Source of the DNA: Herbiconiux oxytropis
Lineage (GTDB): Bacteria > Actinomycetota > Actinomycetes > Actinomycetales > Microbacteriaceae
NCBI RefSeq assembly: GCF_024979315.1
Contig: NZ_JANLCK010000006.1
Span: 124,001 to 188,000 of the forward strand
Reading direction: 5' to 3'
Length of the DNA: 64,000 bases
In this document: positions 1 to 7,724 of the stretch, one piece after another
Position numbering within the stretch: the first letter of the stretch is position 1
Layout: every line of letters starts with the position of its first letter
Translations under genes and position numbers: made by a program
Notes under the pieces: model-generated
What the model was told of the DNA's origin: nothing
What the model saw: the letters and a program-made list of their open reading frames with translations, nothing else
Databases searched by the model: none

Positions 1-239
1 CGCCCGGAGGACGCTCCGACGCCGAGCTGATCGAAGGTGATGACGTGGCGGGTTTTCGCGACCTGGTCGATGAGGCGTGGGTCCCAGTTGTCCAGGGTCG
101 CGGCCAGGTGCACGAAGAAGACCACGGGGATCGTTCCTCTTGGGCCGAGTTCGCGGTAGGCGAAGGTGTCGGCGCCGACGGAGACCGTCTTGGCGGGGGC
201 CTCCGCGTACGAGGTGATGACGGGTTCGGTGGCGCTCAT
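1..239 (-). CDS. alpha/beta hydrolase, N-terminal part (cut by left edge)
   Basis: Only about the first 79 codons are in the window; the rest lies beyond base 1. The ATG at 237-239 is preceded by an AGGAG site. The visible protein has the first strands of an alpha/beta hydrolase fold: FAYRELG, then PVVFFVHLAATLDNWDP, then HVITFDQLGVGASSG. This matches the family of small hydrolases and haloperoxidase-like enzymes that sit beside NADP-dependent oxidoreductases in actinobacteria. The catalytic residues are outside the window, so the reaction is unknown. It lies 61 bp downstream of the oxidoreductase on the same strand and is probably co-transcribed. A decayed relative of the same fold lies upstream of the oxidoreductase (1369-1731). 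Confidence 0.75.
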   Translation of the reverse strand, partial: MSATEPVITSYAEAPAKTVSVGADTFAYRELGPRGTIPVVFFVHLAATLDNWDPRLIDQVAKTRHVITFDQLGVGASSG

Positions 240-300
240 GAGAAATGCTCCTTGCTGGGTTCGGGTGCTGTGTGCGACAAGCGGATGGGGAGACCGGAGG

Positions 301-1308
301 TCACGCAGACTGGTCGGCGCCGATGATGACGGCCTTGCCGCGGATGCTGCTCGTGCCGAGGGAGGCCAGGGCGTGGGCGGTCTGGTCGAAGGGGAAGGTC
401 GCACTGACGACGGGGCGGATGACGCCGCGGTCGACGAGCTGGGTGATCTGACGCAGTTGATCGCCGGAAGCGTGCATGAGCAGGAACTCGTAGGACACGC
501 CGAGCTTCTCCGCAAGGGCGCGGATCCTGCGGCTGAGAGCCGTGATGGCCAGGCGCACGACCGGGTTCAGGCCGGCGGACTTCGCGAACGTGGGGGTGGG
601 TGGCCCGGAGATGCCGACGGCCTTTCCACCGCGCTTCAGGATCGTGAGGGACTTTGCGAGGTTGTCGCCACCGAGGGGGTCCAGGACGAAATCGTAGCCC
701 GAGAGTTCGGTCTCGAATTCCTGGGTGCGGTAGTCGATGACCACGTCGGCGCCGAGCTCGCGGGCGAAGTCCGCGTTCTTGCCCGATACGGTCGTCGCTA
801 CCTCGGCGCCGAGGTGCTTGGCGAGCTGGATCGCGATCGATCCGACTCCGCCCGCACCGGCGTGTATGAGCACCTTCTGACCGGCCTGCACGTTGCCCTT
901 CTCCACCAGGGCCTGCCACGCCGTCAGTGCCACCAGCGGCAGGGACGCGGCCTCCACGATGCTGATCGACGTCGGAGCCAGCGAGACGTCTGCTTCATCG
1001 ACAGCGATGCGTTCTGCGAACGTGCCGATGCGGTGATCCCGCGGCCTGGAGTAGACCCGGTCTCCGGCGACGAAGTGGGTGACCTTGGAACCTGTGCGGA
1101 TAACTGTGCCGGCCAGGTCGTGGCCGAGGGTGAGAGGGGTCTTGTACGGCAGGATCGCCTTGAACTCTCCCGCCCGGAGCCGCTCGTCGAGGTGGTTCAG
1201 CCCTGCGGCCTCCACCCGGATCAGGAGATCCCTGTCGCCGACCGCGGGCTCGGGGATCTCGGCCTCGTGGACGGGCTGCTTGTAGTTGTCGAACACGAAC
1301 GCTCGCAT
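301..1308 (-). CDS. NADP-dependent oxidoreductase (zinc-free MDR / quinone oxidoreductase type)
   Basis: This is a medium-chain reductase of 335 aa, starting MRAFVFDNYKQP. It has the GroES-like domain (residues about 10-130) with LGHDLAGTV, and the nucleotide-binding motif HAGAGGVGSIAIQLAK. No zinc ligands are seen, so it belongs with quinone oxidoreductase or enone reductase-like enzymes that use NADPH. The open frame continues upstream without a stop to 1731, but AAGGAGAGAGC sits just before the ATG at 1306-1308 and the upstream part is a different protein family, so 1308 is the start. It faces the TetR gene across two palindromes and is probably repressed by it. Substrate unknown. Confidence 0.88.
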   Translation of the reverse strand: MRAFVFDNYKQPVHEAEIPEPAVGDRDLLIRVEAAGLNHLDERLRAGEFKAILPYKTPLTLGHDLAGTVIRTGSKVTHFVAGDRVYSRPRDHRIGTFAERIAVDEADVSLAPTSISIVEAASLPLVALTAWQALVEKGNVQAGQKVLIHAGAGGVGSIAIQLAKHLGAEVATTVSGKNADFARELGADVVIDYRTQEFETELSGYDFVLDPLGGDNLAKSLTILKRGGKAVGISGPPTPTFAKSAGLNPVVRLAITALSRRIRALAEKLGVSYEFLLMHASGDQLRQITQLVDRGVIRPVVSATFPFDQTAHALASLGTSSIRGKAVIIGADQSA

Positions 1309-1368
1309 GATGCTCTCTCCTTGAATGTGGAAGGTTGTGGTCAGCGTTGCAGGAACGCGGTGACGGTC

Positions 1369-1731
1369 CATCCGGTCACGGTCGCCGTGCAGAATCAGCG
1401 TCGGAGCTGTGGACGACGCCCCGGTCGGTATCTGATGACCCCATCGGTTCACGGCGCGCAACTGGGCGCGGAAGACGCCAGGAGTGACGGGCTTGTCCCG
1501 GCCGGTGCGGCGCCGTTTCATCCGCACCAGATATGCCTTCGCGGCCCGACGGCCGGCAGGGGCTGTCATGCCCCCCGTCGACAGCCCGAGCAGGTCCACC
1601 TGGGAGAGGCCGAGCGTGTGGATCGCGGCGATCGCATCGGCCGCCATGTCCTCGAACCGGTCCCGCACCATTCCGGCGGATGCCCCCACACCGCGGTAGT
1701 CGAGGAGGATCACCCTCCGGTGCCCTGCCAT
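1369..1731 (-). pseudogene. alpha/beta hydrolase remnant, 5'-truncated and internally deleted
   Basis: The frame directly upstream of the oxidoreductase reads as pieces of an alpha/beta hydrolase. It begins in mid-fold with ILLDYRGVGASAG, continues through the nucleophile-elbow region LLGLSTGGMTA, then jumps near 1560 to a C-terminal segment (RRRTGRDKPVTPGVFRAQ) and the Asp strand TLILHGDRDRM near 1369. About 80 N-terminal residues, the cap domain and the C-terminal catalytic His are missing. The frame then runs without a stop into the oxidoreductase. Family resemblance to the hydrolase at the left edge suggests a duplicated gene that decayed on this side. Confidence 0.75.
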
Positions 1732-1794
1732 GATCGCACCTTCCTGATCTCACTGCCGATGGACATCGGGGCTCACCCTTGCTCAAGCGAGCAG

Positions 1795-1808
1795 ACTCAA
1801 TCTTGAGT
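1795..1808. promoter_or_regulatory. 14-bp palindromic operator candidate, copy 1
   Basis: The perfect inverted repeat ACTCAA-TC-TTGAGT lies in the divergent region between the oxidoreductase side and the TetR gene. It shares the pattern NCTCAWTCWTGAGT with the copy at 1843-1856. Two matching palindromes beside a divergent TetR gene are the usual arrangement for an autoregulating TetR repressor; that it binds here is inference. Confidence 0.6.
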
Positions 1809-1842
1809 GTCCTCAGATCAATTGTCAAGTAAGAGCGAGTAT

Positions 1843-1856
1843 GCTCATTCATGAGT
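1843..1856. promoter_or_regulatory. 14-bp palindromic operator candidate, copy 2
   Basis: GCTCAT-TC-ATGAGT: the 12-bp core CTCATTCATGAG is a perfect palindrome and the outermost pair is mismatched. It lies 31 bp before the TetR start and 34 bp after copy 1. The two copies differ only at the first base and at the W positions of NCTCAWTCWTGAGT. Confidence 0.6.
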
Positions 1857-1887
1857 CAACTCAGTATGCCAGCCAAGGGAGGCCCTT

Positions 1888-2517
1888 ATGGGCAGTGATC
1901 AGCCGGTTCCGGGACGGCGAGAACGCGCGAAGGAAGACAAGCGTCTCCGAATCATGTCTGTCGCTCGCACCCTGTTCGCCGAGTACGGCGTCGATGGCGT
2001 GACGACGCAACAGGTCGCTGACCGCGCCGATGTGGCGATCGGAACCCTGTACGCCTATGCCGGAACGAAAGCGGAACTGCTGATCATGGTGCAGAACGAT
2101 AAGTTCGCGGCCGCGATCCGTGACGGCCTCGCCGCGGCGACGGTGTCCGCCCGGAGGCAAGCGGACACCGTCGAGCAGGTGCTCGCACTTGTCTGGCCGG
2201 TGGTGGCCTGCATCCGGGAGCAGCCCGAGAATGGACGCACCTATCTGCACGAGCTGGTCTTCGGCGATCCGACCGAGCCGCACCGAGCAGGAGGGTTAGT
2301 CCTCGCAGTGCGGTTGGAGGAGGGGCTCTCTGCCGTCCTGGCACGCGACACTCGTCTCGGGGCGGCTGATGCGGTCACGCTCGCACGCGTCGTCACCGCG
2401 ATCGTGCACGTCACGACCGCCGCCACAGTCCACCTGGCAGACACGCCCTCTCAGATCCTCAGCCGCGTCCGCCGACAGGTCTCCGCGATCCTGGTCGCGC
2501 GCCCCGTGGCGGCCTGA
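1888..2517 (+). CDS. TetR/AcrR family transcriptional regulator
   Basis: This 209-aa protein has an N-terminal helix-turn-helix at residues about 20-65 ([39 protein letters not shown], shown here only as the class-defining region) followed by an all-helical ligand-binding domain. It starts at the ATG at 1888 with AAGGGAGG eight bases upstream. It is divergent from the oxidoreductase and downstream of two matching palindromes, so it probably represses the oxidoreductase-hydrolase unit and itself. The lpd gene follows 40 bp later and may be co-transcribed. The ligand cannot be told from sequence. Confidence 0.9.
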   Translation: MGSDQPVPGRRERAKEDKRLRIMSVARTLFAEYGVDGVTTQQVADRADVAIGTLYAYAGTKAELLIMVQNDKFAAAIRDGLAAATVSARRQADTVEQVLALVWPVVACIREQPENGRTYLHELVFGDPTEPHRAGGLVLAVRLEEGLSAVLARDTRLGAADAVTLARVVTAIVHVTTAATVHLADTPSQILSRVRRQVSAILVARPVAA

Positions 2518-2557
2518 CCATCTGCGCGCGTCCCCGCTCTATCCGAAGGAGAACACC

Positions 2558-3964
2558 ATGAGCAGCACCAGCCACGTCGATGTCGTCGTCCTCGGAGCGG
2601 GCCCCGGTGGCTACGTCGCCGCGATCCGTGCCGCGCAGCTCGGAAAGAGCGTCGCCGTGATCGAGAAGCAGTACTGGGGAGGCGTGTGCCTGAATGTGGG
2701 TTGCATCCCCTCGAAAGCACTGCTGCGAAACGCGGAACTCGCCCACACCCTCACCCATCAAGCAGAGCTGTTCGGCATCCGGGGTGACGTGACGATGGAC
2801 TACGGCGCAGCATTCGACCGGTCCCGATCCGTCGCTGACGGACGGGTGAAAGGAGTTCACTTCCTGATGAAGAAGAACGCCATCACCGAGATCGACGGCC
2901 ACGGCAGCTTCACCGACACCCACACCATCACCGTCGCCCTCGCCAATGGGGGCACCGAGCTGGTGACCTTCGATGACGCGATCATCGCGACCGGCTCCAC
3001 CGTGCGCCTCGTGCCCGGAGTGGAACTGAGCGAGAACGTCGTCACCTACGAAGCCCAGATCCTCTCCCGGGATCTCCCCGACAGCATCGTCATCGTCGGC
3101 GCCGGAGCGATCGGGATGGAGTTCGCCTACGTGCTCGCCAACTACGGCGTCGCGGTCACGGTCATCGAATACCTCGACCGGGTACTTCCCAACGAGGACC
3201 GGGACGTCTCTAAGGAGATCGCCCGCCAGTACAAGAAACTCGGCATCAACCTCCTCACCTCCACCGCCGTCGGAACCGTCACCGATGACGGAGCGGGCGT
3301 CACAGTCACCTACACCCCGGCCGGTGGCGAGCAGGCCGCCCTCCGCACCGACAAAGTGCTCATGTCGGTCGGCTTCGCCCCCCGCACCGACGGATACGGG
3401 CTCGAGAACACCGGCGTTGCGCTCACCGCCCGCGGCGCCATCGACATCGACGACCGCATGCGCACCAACGTCCCCCACCTCTACGCCATCGGAGACGTGA
3501 CCGCGAAACTCCAACTCGCCCATGTCGCCGAAGCTCAAGGGATCGTCGCCGCCGAAACCATCGCCGGCGCGGACACTGTGCTGCTCGGCGACTATCGCAT
3601 GATGCCCCGGGCGACCTTCACCCAGCCCCAAGTCGCATCCTTCGGCCTCACCGAACAACAGGCCCGCGACGAAGGACACGACGTGAATATCGCGAAGTTC
3701 CCCTTCACCGCCAACGGGAAGGCACAAGGCCTGGGCGAACCCAGCGGGTTCATCAAGCTCATCGCCGACGCCGAGTACGGCGAACTGCTCGGCGCGCACC
3801 TGATCGGTGCGGACGTCGCCGAACTCCTCCCCGAACTGACCCTCGCCCAGAAATGGGACCTCACCGCCCACGAACTCGCCCGAAACGTGCACACCCACCC
3901 GACCCTCGGCGAAGCCCTCCAGGAGGGATTCCACGGCCTCACCGGCCACATGATCAACCTATGA
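2558..3964 (+). CDS. lpdA: dihydrolipoyl dehydrogenase (E3)
   Basis: This FAD flavoprotein of 468 aa re-oxidises dihydrolipoyl groups of 2-oxoacid dehydrogenase or glycine-cleavage complexes using NAD+. The FAD motif [17 protein letters not shown] is at residues about 12-28, the redox disulfide in [17 protein letters not shown] follows, a second [10 protein letters not shown] motif binds NAD near residue 185, and the C-terminal [10 protein letters not shown] supplies the catalytic His. The start at 2558 has AAGGAG upstream; a longer open frame to 2369 overlaps the TetR gene and is rejected. No E1 or E2 genes are adjacent, so it may be an extra E3 copy serving a remote complex. Confidence 0.93.
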   Translation: MSSTSHVDVVVLGAGPGGYVAAIRAAQLGKSVAVIEKQYWGGVCLNVGCIPSKALLRNAELAHTLTHQAELFGIRGDVTMDYGAAFDRSRSVADGRVKGVHFLMKKNAITEIDGHGSFTDTHTITVALANGGTELVTFDDAIIATGSTVRLVPGVELSENVVTYEAQILSRDLPDSIVIVGAGAIGMEFAYVLANYGVAVTVIEYLDRVLPNEDRDVSKEIARQYKKLGINLLTSTAVGTVTDDGAGVTVTYTPAGGEQAALRTDKVLMSVGFAPRTDGYGLENTGVALTARGAIDIDDRMRTNVPHLYAIGDVTAKLQLAHVAEAQGIVAAETIAGADTVLLGDYRMMPRATFTQPQVASFGLTEQQARDEGHDVNIAKFPFTANGKAQGLGEPSGFIKLIADAEYGELLGAHLIGADVAELLPELTLAQKWDLTAHELARNVHTHPTLGEALQEGFHGLTGHMINL

Positions 3965-3978
3965 TCACCGGTCCGCAG

Positions 3979-4054
3979 TCAGTGTCTGGACAGTCGCAGC
4001 ATGACCTTGCCGGTCGGCTGCTGGTGTCGGAGCAGAGCGTGCGGCACTGCTCCC
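3979..4054 (-). pseudogene. possible 3' remnant of an MDR dehydrogenase
   Basis: Between lpd and the enoyl-CoA hydratase the minus strand reads a short C-terminus-like segment, AVPHALLRHQQPTGKVMLRL, ending in a TGA at 3979-3981. The ending TGKVMLRL resembles the last strand of medium-chain dehydrogenases. Nothing upstream in the same frame is recognisable and there is a stop a short way before it. This is a weak call based on the tail only; it may be chance. Confidence 0.25.
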
Positions 4055-4138
4055 CATAGATCCCGCGAACCACAACATCACGGGCGTGAGCCTCGACGTG
4101 GCCGGCGGAGCGCCCCTCGCAGAAGGCTTCTCGAGCCT

Positions 4139-4921
4139 TCACCCTCGCCCCCAGGTGAAGGTGGGCTGTGATTTCTCGAGAAAGGCACGCCGACCCACGT
4201 TGCTGTCGAGGGCAGATGAAGGAGAACGGCTCCAATCCGCTTCTACGAAGGATGCGTCATCCCCGCGGGCTATCGCGTCGATCATGCGTTTCGAACCGAT
4301 GACGGAATACGCCGACCGGGATGCAATCCCCGCGCCGAGAACGCCTATTCGTTCATCCAGCGCGTCCTCGTTCACCACCTCGGTCACCAAACCCCACCTG
4401 TGCGCGGTCAAGGAGTCGATCAGATCTCCCGTGAGCAGGAGGTGCTTGGCTGCACCGACCCCGATGAGGTCTACGAGCGACTCCATCGTCTTGGCCGGGT
4501 ACAGCACCCCCAGTCGTGCGGCTGTCACGCCGAACCTCGCGCCTTCGGCGGCGATTCTGAGGTCGCATGCCACGGCGAGACCGACACCGGCTCCGATGCA
4601 GCTTCCGCGGACTGCGGCGATGGTCGAGCCGGGGAATCGGGCAAGGGCTGTGACTGCGTCGAGGAACGGAGAACCGATGTTGGCTTCCAGCACTGGGATG
4701 TCCAAGCCGGCCGAGAAGTGCTTGCCGTCGCCGGTGAGCACCATCACGGTGACGGAAGTATTGGCCGTGAGCAGAGTGGTCGCTTCGGTGAGGTCATTGA
4801 GGATGTCGCGGGTGAGGATGTTGTGTCGAGTCGGACCGGAGATGGTCACGGTCGCAATTGGGCCGGTCACCGCCATCGTCACCCCTCCGCGGGAGCCGGA
4901 TGTGTCGGGTTCAAGTCTCAT
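4139..4921 (-). CDS. enoyl-CoA hydratase/isomerase family protein
   Basis: This crotonase-fold enzyme of 260 aa is expected to hydrate or isomerise an acyl-CoA. The oxyanion-hole region HFSAGLDIPVLEA and the second motif RGSCIGAGVGLAVACDLRIAA are both present. The usual catalytic Glu position in the later helix reads FGVTAARLGVLYPAKTM, so the family member is divergent and hydratase activity is not assured. The first ATG (4921) is used; a second ATG at 4876 (MAVTGPIATVTI) would trim 15 residues. It is divergent from the HxlR gene, whose product may regulate it. Confidence 0.85.
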   Translation of the reverse strand: MRLEPDTSGSRGGVTMAVTGPIATVTISGPTRHNILTRDILNDLTEATTLLTANTSVTVMVLTGDGKHFSAGLDIPVLEANIGSPFLDAVTALARFPGSTIAAVRGSCIGAGVGLAVACDLRIAAEGARFGVTAARLGVLYPAKTMESLVDLIGVGAAKHLLLTGDLIDSLTAHRWGLVTEVVNEDALDERIGVLGAGIASRSAYSVIGSKRMIDAIARGDDASFVEADWSRSPSSALDSNVGRRAFLEKSQPTFTWGRG

Positions 4922-5006
4922 GGTCTACCTCCTGATCGAAGAAGAACGACGGCGATGCTTCCACCGATCGATAGCATTCCGTCGCCGTCGCCCGTAACAT
5001 CGCCTG

Positions 5007-5498
5007 ATGCATGAGCGCGTAGGTATCGATCTCTCCAACTGCCCCATCGGCCTCTCCTTGGACGTCCTCGGGCAGAAGTGGACTCTCTTGATCGTCAGGG
5101 AGGCACTCAACGGTGTTCGGCGATTCTCCGATTTCGAGGCCGTGCTCGGCTGTCCGAGGAACCTGCTCGCATCGCGACTCCGAATGCTCTGCGATCAGGG
5201 GATTCTTCGGACTGTGATCTACGAAGTCTTGGGGGAGCGTTCCCGCGCTCGGTACGAACTGACGGAAGCCGGCCGGGAATTGGCCCCGACCTTGATCGCG
5301 CTGTTCGATTGGGGCCTGAGGCACCGAGCATCGAGTCGGGGCCAACCAGCTCCGGCGCGGTGCCGTTGCGGTAGTCCTGTGCACGCGGTGATCGAGTGCG
5401 AGCACGGGCATCGCATCGACAACACGGATTCGCTGACGCTCCCGGAGTGGGGAGAGGTGTCCCGGGAGCGTCAGCTAGCGCCGTCTAGGGAACGATGA
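5007..5498 (+). CDS. HxlR family winged-helix regulator with C-terminal Cys/His cluster
   Basis: This 163-aa regulator contains the HxlR signature (CPIGLSLDVLGQKWTLLIVREAL, residues about 12-34) and a winged helix to residue about 100. The tail has a Cys/His-rich stretch, CRCGSPVHAVIECEHGH, that could bind metal, as in some HxlR relatives. A TAACAT box at 4995-5000 lies six bases before the ATG, suggesting a leaderless transcript. The gene is divergent from the enoyl-CoA hydratase and convergent with the alcohol dehydrogenase, overlapping its end by 14 bp. HxlR proteins commonly sense reactive aldehydes or quinones; the signal here is unknown. Confidence 0.88.
   Translation: MHERVGIDLSNCPIGLSLDVLGQKWTLLIVREALNGVRRFSDFEAVLGCPRNLLASRLRMLCDQGILRTVIYEVLGERSRARYELTEAGRELAPTLIALFDWGLRHRASSRGQPAPARCRCGSPVHAVIECEHGHRIDNTDSLTLPEWGEVSRERQLAPSRER
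5432..5475. terminator. 14-bp-stem hairpin inside the HxlR 3' end
   Basis: The arms at 5432-5445 and 5462-5475 are perfect reverse complements (14 bp, GC-rich) with a 16-base loop. There is no clear T tract. The hairpin lies within the last codons of the HxlR gene and just beyond the stop of the convergent alcohol dehydrogenase, so it most plausibly ends the dehydrogenase transcript. Confidence 0.65.
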
Positions 5499-6486
5499 CC
5501 AGACGCACGGGGTTGCCCTTCTTGCTCTGAAGGTGCTCGATCGCGTCTGTCACGTCGGTGAGTGGATAGTGGCCGGATATGGATTCAGAGAAGTCGAGGC
5601 GGTCGAGGGCGAGCAGGTCGAGGAGGTCGGGGACCGCCTCGGGTCCGCTGGCGTAGTGCCCGCGGATCTGTTGGCGCATGAAGAGCAGCATCCCGGGTGC
5701 CTCGAGCGTGAACGGCTGGGCGTTCGCTCCAACCCAGATCGTGCGCCCGAACGGTGCTGTCGCCTGCAGCAGCTCCAACTCGACGGCCGAGATGCCGACG
5801 AAATCGAAGGCGACGTTCACTCCGACGCCCTTAGTGAGGCGCTTGATCGTCTCGACGGCATTCTCAGCCCTCGGGTCGATCGCGTAGTCGGCGCCGAGGC
5901 GGAGCGCGCGTTCCCGGGCTTCGGGCAGCGGATCAACAGCGATGATCGGGGCTGCCCCCACGAAGCGGAGGATCTGGATCGCGTGTGTTCCCACCCCGCC
6001 GACGCCCCAGACGGCGACGGACTCACCGGCCTTCACCGCTGCCGTCTGGGTGATGGCCGCCCAGGGGGTGGACACCGCGTCGGGCACGATCGAGGCGACG
6101 TCGAATGGCAAGGAGTCGGGGATCTCCACCAGTGTGATCGCGGGAACGACGACGTACTCCGCCCAGCCGCCGTCGAAATCGACTCCGACGGTGTGCTCTC
6201 CGTCGGCTTGGTTGTGCAGGAGCGAGATGGCCACGCGGTCTCCTACGTTCCATCCTTCGACATCGCTTCCGATCGAGTCCACTTCTCCAGCGATCTCGTG
6301 ACCGAGGGTCAGTTCCCCGGTCTGGCGGTGCGGGCCTCTGAGGTGGCCACCTATCATATGGAGATCGGTGAGGCACACCCCGCAGGCTCTGACCTTCACC
6401 CGCACCCATCCCGGGTCAGGGTTCGGGACGGGGACGTCTTTGACGCCGAATTCTCCGGTGTCGAGGTTCAGTCGGGCAGCAAGCAT
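5485..6486 (-). CDS. zinc-type alcohol dehydrogenase lacking the structural-zinc lobe
   Basis: This MDR alcohol dehydrogenase of 333 aa oxidises alcohols with NAD(P)+. The catalytic zinc ligands are visible in ACGVCLTDLHMIGG (Cys) and LTLGHEIAGEV (GHE); the Rossmann motif is WGVGGVGTHAIQILR. The usual four-Cys structural-zinc lobe after GDRVAI is replaced by a short Cys-free segment (LLHNQADGEHTVGV). It lies 42 bp downstream of an esterase on the same strand, so the pair probably acts in sequence: ester hydrolysis, then alcohol oxidation. Confidence 0.9.
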   Translation of the reverse strand: MLAARLNLDTGEFGVKDVPVPNPDPGWVRVKVRACGVCLTDLHMIGGHLRGPHRQTGELTLGHEIAGEVDSIGSDVEGWNVGDRVAISLLHNQADGEHTVGVDFDGGWAEYVVVPAITLVEIPDSLPFDVASIVPDAVSTPWAAITQTAAVKAGESVAVWGVGGVGTHAIQILRFVGAAPIIAVDPLPEARERALRLGADYAIDPRAENAVETIKRLTKGVGVNVAFDFVGISAVELELLQATAPFGRTIWVGANAQPFTLEAPGMLLFMRQQIRGHYASGPEAVPDLLDLLALDRLDFSESISGHYPLTDVTDAIEHLQSKKGNPVRLVIVP

Positions 6487-6528
6487 CTGTCTGGTCTCTT
6501 TCGTGAGGAGGTCGTCTGGTCGGTGGGG

Positions 6529-7443
6529 TCAGAGTGCCAGGGTGGTGCGCACCCAGGTGGCGATCTGCTGGATGGCACGGTCGGTCTCTGGCACCCGGCC
6601 AGCAGCCCAGACGTAGGAGTGCTGCGCCCCGGCGACCGGAAGCGCCTCGACGCTGACTCCGGCCGCTTCCAGGCGCTCAGCGAGCTCTTCGTCCTCGCCG
6701 GCGAGGACTTCGTAGGTGCCCCATGACACGAGGGTGGGCGGAAGGCCGGACAGATCCGATGAGTTCAAGTTGATCTTGAGGTCATCGACCTGAGTGTCGG
6801 TGCCGCCGATCCAGGCCTCGCGGAAGAATTCGAGCAGTCCGCGGCTGAGCACCTTGTCAGTGCTTGCGTTGGATTCGATGGTCTCATTCGCGATGCCCAG
6901 ATCGGCCCACGGCGAGATCGACACGATGGCCCCGGGCAGTGACTTGCCGGCGTCGCGGCGGCGCAGAGCCACGGCTAGGGCGAGGAACCCGCCGATCGAG
7001 TGTCCGATGGTGACGATCTTCTCGGGCGGGTAGCCCTGCTCGATAAGCCAGTCGAACGCGGCCTCGACATCATCGACCTGGGCCGGGTACTTGTGCTCCG
7101 GCGCCCGACGGAAGTCGACGACCAGAATCGGGATGCCCACTGCCTTGGCGATGTGCCCGGCGAGCTTACGATCGACGAAAGCCGAGGTCACGACCGACCC
7201 TCCGGCGTGGGCGTGCAGGAGCACGAAGTCGGTGTTGGCTCCGAGGGGCTCCGCCCAGATTCCGAAGACTCCGTTCGCATTGACCTCCCGGTAGGTGACG
7301 CCCTCCGGCTCGGACGCTGCCTGATGCAGGTTCTCCGTGGCATTACGCCTGATATCCAGTTCTGAGGGTGCTCCTCCGGACTGCAGCAGGTTCTCAAAGG
7401 CAAGAGCCTCCGGACTCAACTCGACGGCATCGCTTGTGGACAC
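6529..7443 (-). CDS. alpha/beta hydrolase, HSL-type esterase
   Basis: This 304-aa protein is of the hormone-sensitive-lipase group. The HGG-like motif reads HAHAGGS, the conserved DFRRAPEHKYPA segment follows, and the nucleophile elbow is GHSIGG, where most HSL members have GDSAGG. Asp is expected in the LAGEDEELAERL region and His in AGAQHSYVW. It is probably a cytoplasmic carboxylesterase. It is the first gene of a two-gene unit with the alcohol dehydrogenase and faces the propionyl-CoA synthetase across a 281-bp regulatory region. Confidence 0.87.
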   Translation of the reverse strand: MSTSDAVELSPEALAFENLLQSGGAPSELDIRRNATENLHQAASEPEGVTYREVNANGVFGIWAEPLGANTDFVLLHAHAGGSVVTSAFVDRKLAGHIAKAVGIPILVVDFRRAPEHKYPAQVDDVEAAFDWLIEQGYPPEKIVTIGHSIGGFLALAVALRRRDAGKSLPGAIVSISPWADLGIANETIESNASTDKVLSRGLLEFFREAWIGGTDTQVDDLKINLNSSDLSGLPPTLVSWGTYEVLAGEDEELAERLEAAGVSVEALPVAGAQHSYVWAAGRVPETDRAIQQIATWVRTTLAL

Positions 7444-7545
7444 GTGGTCACCTCCATGTGACTTTTTCGCCCTCCTCCGCTACCGGACGCGAGGACGGTC
7501 CGTGATCAAGAAGGCGAGATATCGACAGCCGGTCCGACTGCTGGC

Positions 7546-7580
7546 GTTGACTGTATGGGCGGTCGGTTCACAAAGTCAAC
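7546..7580. promoter_or_regulatory. inverted repeat in the esterase/prpE divergent region
   Basis: GTTGACT (7546-7552) and AGTCAAC (7574-7580) are perfect inverted arms with a 21-base spacer. The left arm also contains a -35-like TTGACT. A role as operator or promoter is inference from position between divergent genes. Confidence 0.35.
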
Positions 7581-7618
7581 CGTGCCGGAAGGCCGCAGCG
7601 GGACTTCCCCGGCCCGGC

Positions 7619-7640
7619 ACCAACTTCCGGTGGTGACGGC
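7619..7640. promoter_or_regulatory. element shared with the LuxR/MFS intergenic region, copy 1
   Basis: About 20 bases with core CCAACTTYCGGTGGT followed by GACGGC are nearly identical to 11782-11805. The core contains CACC/GGTG inverted arms. Both copies lie in divergent intergenic regions of the island, upstream of a plus-strand catabolic or transport gene, so they may be sites for one regulator, the adjacent GAF-LuxR protein being the obvious candidate. Confidence 0.45.
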
Positions 7641-7724
7641 TCCGCGCCGGACCCGTTGTGATGGATCCAGCGGATCGCAGATGATCCGTCCGTGGTGCGC
7701 CACAAGTGTGCGAAGGGCTGGGAC

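Noticed and set aside
301-1731. Single 476-aa hydrolase-oxidoreductase fusion
   Set aside because: A strong ribosome-binding site and a family-standard start lie at 1308, and the upstream part is a deleted remnant lacking catalytic residues.
166-1806. 546-codon plus-strand frame opposite the oxidoreductase
   Set aside because: No recognisable domain, and it is antisense to a clear MDR protein.
2459-3949. Long minus-strand open frame opposite lpd
   Set aside because: It is antisense to a well-conserved flavoprotein, has biased composition and no family motifs; long antisense frames are common in high-GC DNA.
4907-4921. GGTTCAAGTCT resembling a tRNA T-loop
   Set aside because: No acceptor stem or anticodon arm can be folded around it, and it lies in the hydratase start codons.
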